A stretch of 5,854 bases of DNA from an uncultured Bacillaceae bacterium (GTDB lineage: Bacteria > Bacillota > Bacilli > Bacillales > Caldibacillaceae): contig CALKAK010000029.1 of NCBI GenBank assembly GCA_937983015.1, positions 1-5,854 on the forward strand, given 5' to 3'. Positions within the stretch are counted from its first letter, which is position 1, and each line of letters opens with the position of its first letter. The notes beneath the pieces were generated by a model. The model was not told where the DNA came from, searched no databases, and was given only the letters and a program-made list of their open reading frames with translations. Both the position numbers and the translations under genes were made by a program. Shown one piece after another: positions 1 to 5,838 of this stretch.

Positions 1-1
1 A

Positions 2-349
2 CAGACCTTTTATAATGAAATGATCAAACTCGATCAATTAAAAGCTTTAGGGGTTCCGATGGATAATAACCAAAAGGAAACCCACCTCGCTTTTTGTCGA
101 ATGGCTCCAGATCTTCGTATAAAGGACACAGAAAACTGGATTCGTTATCTAAAACGATTTAATAGGGAACATGACCTTTTTGACCATGCAAAATTTGTTG
201 ATGTGATTAACAGTCATTGGTTATTCACGTGTTATAACAATATAATCGACCATCGAAATTACAAATTTGTATGGCCGCTACTGAAGACCGTGCGACCGAA
301 AAATATCAAGAGTTTCATTTCAAATTATTTTAGGAGAAATGCCCATTGA
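2..349 (+). CDS. C-terminal part of an unidentified protein, possibly a glycosyltransferase (5' end outside window)
   Basis: The frame is open from the window edge and ends at TGA 347-349, giving at least 115 residues. The first Met codon in frame (20-22) has no Shine-Dalgarno site before it, so I read this as the 3' end of a longer gene rather than a small complete one. The protein is soluble-looking and rich in aromatic, Asn and basic residues. It has a His-Trp/Cys-Tyr-Asn-Asn stretch about 40 residues from the end and a basic tail ending in Arg-Arg-Asn-Ala-His. I see no diagnostic catalytic motif. Its place directly upstream of, and overlapping, a Wzx flippase suggests a polysaccharide assembly enzyme, and the tail resembles the C-termini of some capsule glycosyltransferases. 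That assignment is inference from context. The reading frame is secure; the function is not. Confidence 0.5.
   Translation, partial: QTFYNEMIKLDQLKALGVPMDNNQKETHLAFCRMAPDLRIKDTENWIRYLKRFNREHDLFDHAKFVDVINSHWLFTCYNNIIDHRNYKFVWPLLKTVRPKNIKSFISNYFRRNAH
332..336 (+). promoter_or_regulatory. Ribosome binding site of the flippase, inside the preceding gene
   Basis: AGGAG lies 9 bases before TTG 346 and within the last codons of the upstream gene. It supports the TTG start and suggests translational coupling, since the stop TGA (347-349) overlaps the TTG start. Confidence 0.7.
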
Positions 350-1875
350 GAACACGATCGGCATTAAGAAACGCATATTGGGGAATTATTTCCCAAATAG
401 TCATCTTATTTTTGGGTTTTGTCTCGCGAAAAGTATTCTTGATGATCCTTGATTCGAGTTATCTCGGCTTGAATAGTTTGTTTACGAATATTATTTCAGT
501 AATTTCACTTGCTGAGCTAGGTATTTCCAATGCGATCATATACCATCTGTACAGACCTCTGGCAAACAATGATACGAAAGAAATCGCCAAGTTGATGAAT
601 TTTTATAAAAGAGCGTATCGATTGATCGCCGTAGTTGTTGCGGCGATTGGTTTAGGCATTTTGCCGTTTTTACATATAATCATCACCGATCAAACGTTCC
701 CGCAAGATTATATCAGGATCATTTTTTTCCTGTTCCTGATTGACGCGGTGGCATCGTACTTCTTCTCCTATAAACGTTCGATCATCTTCGCTGATCAAAA
801 AAATTACGTGATCATTAAAATCAATACGCTTTACAAAATAATCTTGACGATCACACAAATCGTTATCCTGTTCATCACAAAAAATTTCGTATTGTACTTG
901 GTGCTGAATATTATTTTCAAGCTGTTTGAGAATATCACCATCGCCAAAATTGCCGATAAAAATTATCCGTATATCAATGAAAGAGTCGTTCTTGAAAGCG
1001 AAAAACGGAAACGGATATTTACCAACATAAAGGATATTTTTATTAATAAATTATCCTGGACCGTTACCAACTCAACCGATGATATTATCATTTCCATGTT
1101 TTCCAATTTGTCGGTAATCGGTTTTATTTCGAACTACAATATGCTTATCCTGGCCATTCAAAGTTTAGTAGCGAAAACTTTGGATGCAACACAGGCAGGA
1201 ATAGGGAATTTGCTGGCCCAGGAATCGAAAGATCACATTTACACGGTGTTGAAACGGTATAGTTTATTGGCATTTTTGATCGCTTCTTTCTGCGGAATCA
1301 GTTTATATACCCTGAGCAGTCCGTTTATTGCTCTTTGGTTAGGGAAAGAATATATCATCAACAGTGCATTAATCTGGGTATTGGTATTCAACTTTTTCCT
1401 CTTGATTTTACGGACTCCGCTTTGGCAAATGGTGGGCGTGTCCGGTCTATTTCGACAGGAAAAAAATATTGCACTTGTTGGAACAGCATTTAATATTATA
1501 TTTTCCGTTTTGTTGGCTAAATCAATTGGGGTTGTTGGTGTATATATTGGAACGACGATTTCTATGGTTGTGCAAATTCTTTTAAAAATCCCCTTATTTT
1601 TCAAGCGATTTTTGCAGAAAAATTTTTGGCCATATTTTTATTTCGTTTTCAGTAAGGTTTTCATCTATCTTGGTGAACTGGTTCTCGTCCAATTCATTAT
1701 TTCATTTATATCTATAGAAATGAAAATACTCGAGTTTTTCGCTTTTGCGGCGGTATGTTTGCTGGTACCGAATGGAATTAACTATCTTATTTACCGACGG
1801 AGTGAGGAATTTGTTTATCTTAAAAGTATGGTTACCAATATCATGGCAAGGAAGGCCAGGGATAGCTCGCACTAA
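346..1875 (+). CDS. wzx: Wzx-type polysaccharide flippase / O-antigen-like transporter (MOP superfamily)
   Basis: This complete 509-residue integral membrane protein should flip undecaprenyl-linked oligosaccharide repeat units across the cytoplasmic membrane for Wzy-dependent polymerisation. I count about 12-13 hydrophobic segments, near residues 11-33, 40-62, 92-113, 122-143, 160-178, 180-200, 248-275, 303-325, 338-360, 375-393, 395-415, 430-455 and 458-483. The length and the N-terminal pattern (basic start, first helix, then a Tyr-Leu-Gly-Leu-Asn stretch and a Glu-Leu-Gly-Ile-Ser stretch) are typical of the polysaccharide biosynthesis family in Firmicutes. The start is TTG 346, supported by AGGAG at 332-336 and by the overlap with the upstream stop. 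No in-frame ATG nearby has a better site. The gene is visibly more A/T-rich than the nucleotide-sugar genes downstream, as is common for serotype-specific flippases. The substrate cannot be read from sequence. It appears to be the last gene of its operon. Confidence 0.9.
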   Translation: MRTRSALRNAYWGIISQIVILFLGFVSRKVFLMILDSSYLGLNSLFTNIISVISLAELGISNAIIYHLYRPLANNDTKEIAKLMNFYKRAYRLIAVVVAAIGLGILPFLHIIITDQTFPQDYIRIIFFLFLIDAVASYFFSYKRSIIFADQKNYVIIKINTLYKIILTITQIVILFITKNFVLYLVLNIIFKLFENITIAKIADKNYPYINERVVLESEKRKRIFTNIKDIFINKLSWTVTNSTDDIIISMFSNLSVIGFISNYNMLILAIQSLVAKTLDATQAGIGNLLAQESKDHIYTVLKRYSLLAFLIASFCGISLYTLSSPFIALWLGKEYIINSALIWVLVFNFFLLILRTPLWQMVGVSGLFRQEKNIALVGTAFNIIFSVLLAKSIGVVGVYIGTTISMVVQILLKIPLFFKRFLQKNFWPYFYFVFSKVFIYLGELVLVQFIISFISIEMKILEFFAFAAVCLLVPNGINYLIYRRSEEFVYLKSMVTNIMARKARDSSH

Positions 1876-1945
1876 ATCCAAACGAGTGTGGATTGTTACG
1901 ACATACACACAAATAAAAAGTTTTTTCTCTCGCTATGCACCAACG

Positions 1946-1984
1946 CTTCAAATTACATTTTAAATTTTGTTTGAAGAGTTTTTT
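1946..1984 (+). terminator. Possible intrinsic terminator after the flippase
   Basis: CTTCAAA (1946-1952) is the exact reverse complement of TTTGAAG (1970-1976), and a run of six T (1979-1984) follows after two bases. The stem is A/T-rich and the 17-base loop is long, so it would be weak. Its position between the flippase stop and the next promoter fits a transcription end. Confidence 0.4.
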
Positions 1985-2032
1985 CTTGTGCAATTACCGA
2001 GAATGATCAATATTATTTTGCAAAATTATCTA

Positions 2033-2041
2033 TGCTATAAT
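2033..2041 (+). promoter_or_regulatory. Extended -10 promoter of the UDP-glucose dehydrogenase gene
   Basis: A consensus TATAAT at 2036-2041 is preceded by TG one base upstream (2033-2034), the extended -10 signature of vegetative sigma factor promoters. No good -35 lies 16-18 bases upstream (only T/A-rich sequence around 2013-2018), which an extended -10 can compensate. Transcription would begin near 2048, leaving a leader of about 40 bases before TTG 2090. Confidence 0.65.
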
Positions 2042-2072
2042 CCCTTGTAGTGATAGATAGAACGATATATTT

Positions 2073-2080
2073 AGAAAGGG
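2073..2080 (+). promoter_or_regulatory. Ribosome binding site that decides the dehydrogenase start
   Basis: AGAAAGGG ends at 2080, directly against ATG 2081, which is too close for initiation there. TTG at 2090-2092 is in the same frame with a 9-base spacer, so the TTG is the better start. Confidence 0.7.
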
Positions 2081-2089
2081 ATGAGTATT

Positions 2090-3256
2090 TTGAAAATCAC
2101 AGTAGCCGGTACAGGGTATGTGGGTTTGTCGATTGCGGTTTTGCTTGCACAACGTAATGAGGTGACGGCGATTGACATTATTCAGGAAAAGGTGGATTTA
2201 ATTAATCAAAGAATTTCGCCGATCAAAGACAATGAAATTGAAGAATTTTTCAAAACGAAGGAATTGAACTTGAAAGCGACAACGGATCCGGATGAGGCTT
2301 ATCGTGATGCGGATCTAGTCGTCATTGCTACCCCGACCGATTATGACCCCGAAACGAATTACTTCGATACGAGCTCCGTCGAAGAGGTCATCCAGCTCGT
2401 TCTTGAGCGCAACCCCAATGCGATCATGTTAATAAAGTCGACGATTCCGGTTGGTTACACTGAACAAGCAAAGAAACAATTTAATTCGGATAATATCATT
2501 TTCTCGCCGGAGTTTTTGCGTGAAGGTAAGGCGTTGTATGACAATCTGTATCCATCCCGGATCATCATTGGTGAAAAGTCCGAACGGGCAGAAAAGATCG
2601 CCGCTTTATTCGTGGAAGCGGCACTAAAAGAAGATGTTCCGGTTTTATTTACGAATCCGACAGAAGCGGAAGCGATCAAATTATTTGCTAATACATATTT
2701 GGCAACAAGAATTGCTTTCTTTAACGAACTGGATACATTTGCCGAGATTCGGGGTCTGGATACGAAACAGATTATCGAAGGAGTCTGCCTCGACCCGCGA
2801 ATCGGCAATCATTACAATAACCCGTCCTTTGGATATGGGGGCTATTGCTTGCCGAAAGATACGAAACAACTGCTTGCCAACTACGATAAAGTACCGAACA
2901 ATATCATAAAAGCCGCTGTCGATGCGAACCGGACGAGAAAAGATCACATTGCCGATATGGTGATTAAACGCAATCCGAAGGTAGTCGGAGTTTACCGCCT
3001 CACGATGAAATCCGGTTCCGATAACTTCCGGTCGTCAGCTGTGCAAGGGGTCATGAAACGGATCAAGGGTAAAGGAATCGAAGTGATCGTATACGAGCCA
3101 ACATTAAAGGATAAGTTGTTCTTCAACTCCCGCGTGGTCAATGATTTTGAAAAGTTCGCTGAGGAAGCGGATCTTATTATCGCAAACCGGGTGACAGATC
3201 AGTTAGAACCGGTTATGCATAAAGTGTATACCCGTGATATTTATCGCAGAGATTAA
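2090..3256 (+). CDS. ugd: UDP-glucose 6-dehydrogenase (UDP-glucuronate synthesis)
   Basis: The cytoplasmic enzyme oxidises UDP-glucose to UDP-glucuronate in two NAD+-dependent steps. From TTG 2090 it is 388 residues, the usual size of the short Firmicutes/HasB-like class. The N-terminal Rossmann fold carries Gly-Thr-Gly-Tyr-Val-Gly at residues 7-12. The substrate-binding SPEFLREG motif is at 139-146. The catalytic Cys is residue 253 within GGYCLPKDTKQL. The C-terminal UDP-binding domain includes the Tyr-Arg-Leu-x-Met-Lys-Ser-Gly-Ser-Asp-Asn-Phe-Arg segment. All key residues are present and the gene appears intact. An ATG in frame at 2081 would add three residues, but it abuts the Shine-Dalgarno site, whereas starting at the TTG gives the family-typical Met-Lys-Ile-Thr-Val-Ala-Gly. 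It has its own promoter and terminator and is probably monocistronic. Its product feeds the 4-epimerase encoded downstream. Confidence 0.95.
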   Translation: MKITVAGTGYVGLSIAVLLAQRNEVTAIDIIQEKVDLINQRISPIKDNEIEEFFKTKELNLKATTDPDEAYRDADLVVIATPTDYDPETNYFDTSSVEEVIQLVLERNPNAIMLIKSTIPVGYTEQAKKQFNSDNIIFSPEFLREGKALYDNLYPSRIIIGEKSERAEKIAALFVEAALKEDVPVLFTNPTEAEAIKLFANTYLATRIAFFNELDTFAEIRGLDTKQIIEGVCLDPRIGNHYNNPSFGYGGYCLPKDTKQLLANYDKVPNNIIKAAVDANRTRKDHIADMVIKRNPKVVGVYRLTMKSGSDNFRSSAVQGVMKRIKGKGIEVIVYEPTLKDKLFFNSRVVNDFEKFAEEADLIIANRVTDQLEPVMHKVYTRDIYRRD

Positions 3257-3274
3257 ATTATGAAAAACATTTGC

Positions 3275-3313
3275 AAAGGTGGCACAGCCGGCTTCAGGCT
3301 GTGCTAACTTTTT
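3275..3313 (+). terminator. Intrinsic terminator after the dehydrogenase gene
   Basis: GCACAGCC (3282-3289) pairs perfectly with GGCTGTGC (3297-3304) around a 7-base loop, and five T follow at 3309-3313. The A/G-rich bases before the stem (3275-3280) can pair further with the T tract. It lies about 20 bases after the TAA stop. Confidence 0.85.
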
Positions 3314-3477
3314 AATAAAATGAGGAAAATAACTAGGTCAATTGTGAGATATTAAACATGATTTAATCATTCTATGCGAGATTTCGTTCCGTCCCCTTTT
3401 TGTTCATTCTAATCGTACAAGATCTTACATAGAAAAATTTCACCGCTCGAACGTGATGTATTCCTCGCACCAACCTC

Positions 3478-3491
3478 ACATCATATGATGT
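3478..3491. repeat. 14-bp perfect palindrome in the intergenic gap
   Basis: ACATCATATGATGT reads identically on both strands. The right-hand TGATGTA (3486-3492) also occurs as a direct copy at 3454-3460, about 32 bases (three helical turns) upstream. The arrangement could be an operator for a dimeric regulator, but it lies about 100 bases before the -10 and no regulator is known to me for it. Confidence 0.4.
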
Positions 3492-3528
3492 AAAACCCTT
3501 CTAGATTTTTAAATCCCGTCACCCTGCC

Positions 3529-3540
3529 GCAAAATTTTGC
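3529..3540. repeat. 12-bp perfect palindrome upstream of the epimerase promoter
   Basis: GCAAAATTTTGC is self-complementary and sits about 55 bases before the -10 at 3594. A/T-rich palindromes can arise by chance in DNA of this composition, so an operator role is only a possibility. Confidence 0.35.
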
Positions 3541-3590
3541 AATTTTCCACAGTTTCCCATCCTGACTCCAATTTTTTTCAGATTCATTTA

Positions 3591-3599
3591 TGTTATGAT
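3591..3599 (+). promoter_or_regulatory. Extended -10 promoter of the epimerase gene
   Basis: TATGAT at 3594-3599 (one mismatch to TATAAT) is preceded by TG at 3591-3592, again an extended -10. The region where a -35 would lie is mostly a T run (3572-3578). Transcription would start near 3606, giving a leader of about 40 bases. The motif closely matches the dehydrogenase promoter. Confidence 0.55.
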
Positions 3600-3629
3600 A
3601 GTATCTAGTATCGGAAAACTTTTTTGGTG

Positions 3630-3634
3630 AGGAG
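3630..3634 (+). promoter_or_regulatory. Ribosome binding site of the epimerase; decides between three starts
   Basis: AGGAG lies 3 bases before TTG 3638, 7 before an out-of-frame ATG 3642, and 9 before in-frame GTG 3644. TTG 3638 is too close, so GTG 3644 is the best in-frame start. Confidence 0.6.
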
Positions 3635-3643
3635 AGATTGAAT

Positions 3644-4663
3644 GTGGTTAGTGATCTAAAAAATGAATCTGTTCTCATAACAGGAGCGGCGGGGTTTATC
3701 GGCTATTTCCTTGCAAAACGTCTCCTTGAAGAAGGGTATCAGGTCATCGGTCTCGATAACATGAACGATTATTACGATCCGCGATTGAAAGCGGAGCGGT
3801 TACGTCTCCTTGAACCCTATGATCGTTTTACCTTTATCAAAGGCGATATCGCTGATAAACAAGCGATTACCGACATCTTCGAAAAATACCGTCCGGATAT
3901 TGTCGTGAATCTCGCAGCGCAGGCGGGTGTGCGTTATTCCCTTGTCAACCCGGATGCCTACATTCAAAGTAATATCATCGGCTTTTACAATATTTTAGAA
4001 GCCTGCCGTCATTATCCGGTGAAACATCTCGTATACGCATCATCGAGTTCGGTCTACGGTGCGAACAAGAAGGTGCCTTTTGAAGAATCGGATTTCGTTG
4101 ATCATCCGGTTTCTTTATACGCCGCGACGAAAAAATCGAATGAATTGATGGCCTATACATACAGTCATTTATATGACATACCGGCAACCGGTTTACGTTT
4201 CTTTACCGTCTATGGCCCGCTGGGACGACCGGATATGGCGTATTTCGGTTTCGCCAATAAACATTTTGCCGGTGAACCGATCCGGATCTTTAACAACGGT
4301 GATTTTGAAAATGATTTGTACAGGGATTTTACATATATCGATGACATTATCGAGGGTGTTTACCGCATTATGAAAAAGCCGCCGGTGGGGAAAGACCCGC
4401 ATAAAGTGTTCAATATCGGTAACAACCAACCGGTGAAATTAATGGATTTCATCGCTACCTTGGAAAAAGCCTTCAGTAATTCCCTGGGTCGCAAAGTCCA
4501 ATTTGAAAAAATCTTTGAACCGATCAAACCAGGGGATGTGCCGGCAACATACGCCTCGACCGATTTACTGCATGAAGAAGTAGGCTTCAAACCGAACACA
4601 CCACTTGCTGAGGGCTTGCAGAAGTTTACCGATTGGTACGTGGCTTATTACAACATTCGTTGA
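3644..4663 (+). CDS. UDP-glucuronate 4-epimerase (NAD-dependent epimerase, extended SDR)
   Basis: It interconverts UDP-glucuronate and UDP-galacturonate in the cytoplasm using bound NAD+. From GTG 3644 it is 339 residues, a normal family length. The Rossmann Gly-x-x-Gly-x-x-Gly motif is at residues 14-20 (GAAGFIG). The catalytic triad of extended short-chain dehydrogenases is visible: Ser134 in the SSSSVYG stretch, and Tyr159 and Lys163 in YAATK. The RFFTVYGP segment, the RDFTYIDDI stretch and the C-terminal KPGDVPATYAST segment match UDP-glucuronate 4-epimerases better than UDP-glucose 4-epimerases (GalE), which usually carry RYFNxxGA. In-frame TTG 3638 would add two residues but is too close to the AGGAG. 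The gene looks intact. Its substrate is the product of the upstream dehydrogenase. The broken kinase begins 27 bases after its stop and is probably cotranscribed. Confidence 0.92.
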   Translation: MVSDLKNESVLITGAAGFIGYFLAKRLLEEGYQVIGLDNMNDYYDPRLKAERLRLLEPYDRFTFIKGDIADKQAITDIFEKYRPDIVVNLAAQAGVRYSLVNPDAYIQSNIIGFYNILEACRHYPVKHLVYASSSSVYGANKKVPFEESDFVDHPVSLYAATKKSNELMAYTYSHLYDIPATGLRFFTVYGPLGRPDMAYFGFANKHFAGEPIRIFNNGDFENDLYRDFTYIDDIIEGVYRIMKKPPVGKDPHKVFNIGNNQPVKLMDFIATLEKAFSNSLGRKVQFEKIFEPIKPGDVPATYASTDLLHEEVGFKPNTPLAEGLQKFTDWYVAYYNIR

Positions 4664-4677
4664 GAAAAATAGAAATG

Positions 4678-4681
4678 AAGG
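4678..4681 (+). promoter_or_regulatory. Ribosome binding site of the sugar kinase
   Basis: AAGG preceded by A/G-rich sequence lies 9 bases before TTG 4691. The upstream ATG at 4675 leads to a quick stop, so TTG 4691 is the original start of the kinase frame. Confidence 0.55.
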
Positions 4682-4690
4682 TCCTACAAC

Positions 4691-5704
4691 TTGGAACAAC
4701 TGATTGAAAAATTGAAAGAAAAATATGGTGTTACTAATGACATTCGCGCGGTCTGTTCACCGCTTAGAATCTGTCCTTTGGGTGCCCACTCGGACCACCA
4801 GCTAGGACGGGTTACCGGAATGGTGCTCGATTCCAGTGTCAACCTCGTTTACGTACTAAATGATGAAGGGTACGTGCGTATTCAAAGTTTCGATTTTCCC
4901 GATGAGGAATATTTCCATATCGAACACGTGCCGGATATGTTACCGGGATTTTGAGGCAATTACGTTAGAGGTGCCGTGAATTCTTTGAAAAAAGATTACA
5001 TTTTGCGCCGTGGTTACACCGGAATTGTGAGTGGAAAATTGCCGATCGGCGGTTTAAGTTCTTCTGCTGCGGTTACCACTGCTTATTTAATGGCTTTATG
5101 TGATGTGAATGAAATTGAAGCTTCAAAGCTCGATCTGATCATGTACAGCCACTGGGTAGAGACGGAATTTATCGGTCTGAAAAACGGGATTCTCGATCAA
5201 TCGGCCAATATTTTGAGTAAAAATCATCACCTGATGATCATGGATTGTAAAACGAATGAGCATCATCTGATCAAAAAAGGGGATGACATGCCGGAATTTG
5301 AAGTGGTCGTCGTGTACCCCGGGATTTCAAACGATTTGATCAGTACCGATTTTAACAATCGTGTCGATGAATGTCGTGTGGCCGGCTGGCTGCTTCAAGA
5401 TGTGGGGAATTTAGAGGTAACTCGATTAGACGAAGTACGCCTGCGTAATATCCCGGTCGAAGTGTATAAAAAATACCGCGATCGGTTACCAGATCGTTTC
5501 CGGAAACGGGCCGATCACTTCTTCACCGAATAGGAGCGGGTGTTGAAAGGTGCCGAATACTGGGCGCAAGGGGATCTCGTAAAATTCGGTGAACTGATCT
5601 TCCAATCGGGAGAAAGTTCGATTTACCAATATGAAAGTGGCAGCCCGGAGCTGATTACGATTTATGAAATTTTCAGGAATTGTGAAGGTGTCTATGGCGC
5701 CCGC
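4691..5704 (+). pseudogene. Broken GHMP-family sugar kinase, galacturonokinase-like (two in-frame stops, 3' end lost)
   Basis: A single reading frame runs from TTG 4691 through 338 codons, interrupted by TGA at codon 88 (4952-4954) and TAG at codon 281 (5531-5533). Homology continues in the same frame across both, so they are nonsense changes, not frameshifts. The TGA sits where plant galacturonokinase has a conserved Trp before Gly-x-Tyr-x-Arg-Gly-Ala-Val, consistent with TGG to TGA. Kinase motifs are visible: the N-terminal SPLRICPLGAHSDHQ (codons 23-37, in place of the galactokinase GEHTDYN signature), the ATP-binding PIGGLSSSAA (118-127), and NGILDQ with the probable catalytic Asp at 169. 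Motif 3 begins as GVYGAR (333-338), but the expected Phe-Ser-Gly-Ala-Gly-Phe and roughly the last 60 residues are missing. An intact version would phosphorylate an uronic acid, probably galacturonate, at C1. Such bacterial proteins are often labelled galactokinase. The context with a UDP-glucuronate 4-epimerase favours galacturonate. Confidence 0.85.
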
Positions 5705-5705
5705 G

Positions 5706-5838
5706 GGAAAAGTTCTTTCTTTCGAAGAAAAACCAGAGGAGCCGAAATCCGACGTTACGGTCCCCGCCTTCTACATTTATAAAAAAGAAACCTTGCCGTT
5801 ATTCAAAAAATACCTGGATGAAGGAAATAACCCGGATG
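5706..5838 (+). pseudogene. Internal fragment of a sugar-1-phosphate nucleotidyltransferase (RmlA/GalU-like fold)
   Basis: In the frame starting at GGA 5706, shifted by one from the kinase frame, 44 codons read as a typical nucleotidyltransferase segment. A GKVLSFEEKP motif comes first, followed by a Pro-Ala-Phe-Tyr-Ile-Tyr strand, a Lys-rich helix, and Glu-Gly-Asn-Asn-Pro-Asp, usually followed by Ala-Pro-Gly in relatives. Such enzymes join a sugar 1-phosphate to a nucleotide, releasing pyrophosphate. Here the natural partner would be the galacturonate 1-phosphate kinase product, which is inference. Roughly the first 150 residues are absent, and the 3' part runs into adapter sequence at 5839. 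ATG 5694 is in this frame but has no family-like sequence after it and lies inside kinase coding sequence, so it is not a convincing start. The fragment is either the product of a deletion or half of a chimera. Confidence 0.75.

Larger units (their letters stand above)
3314..3590. other. Non-coding gap between dehydrogenase terminator and epimerase promoter
   Basis: I see no supportable gene here on either strand. A 65-codon minus-strand reading frame starting in the epimerase and running to about 3481 has no ribosome site and a low-complexity, non-family sequence. The gap holds two perfect palindromes, listed separately, and the A/T-rich region in front of the epimerase promoter. It is long for a bacterial intergenic space and could be regulatory or the remains of a lost gene. 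Confidence 0.6.

Noticed and set aside
11..16. TATAAT promoter -10 near the window start
   Set aside because: It lies inside an open frame continuing from the left edge, has no visible partner element, and the downstream ATG at 20 has no ribosome site.
1239..1604. Long minus-strand frame (121 codons) inside the flippase gene
   Set aside because: It is antisense to a well-supported membrane protein and shows no family signature or ribosome binding site. The same applies to the other internal overlapping frames.
1886..1926. Hairpin GTGTG/CACAC followed by a T run after the flippase
   Set aside because: The stem is only 5 bp with a 15-base loop and the T run starts 10 bases later. The 1946-1984 hairpin is a better terminator candidate.
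3481..3678. Minus-strand 65-codon frame across the intergenic gap and epimerase start
   Set aside because: It has no ribosome site, no recognisable motif, and overlaps the promoter and start of a well-supported gene on the other strand.
4952..5533. Recoding of TGA as Trp (alternative code) or TAG read-through instead of a pseudogene
   Set aside because: TGA ends the first gene (347-349) and the epimerase (4661-4663), Trp is encoded by TGG elsewhere, and TAG would need a second recoding. The loss of motif 3 also points to decay.
4976..5782. Two separate small genes starting at GTG 4976 and GTG 5540
   Set aside because: Both are in the same frame as the 4691 start and continue one kinase homology across the stops. 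Neither start has a convincing ribosome site, and each would lack essential motifs.
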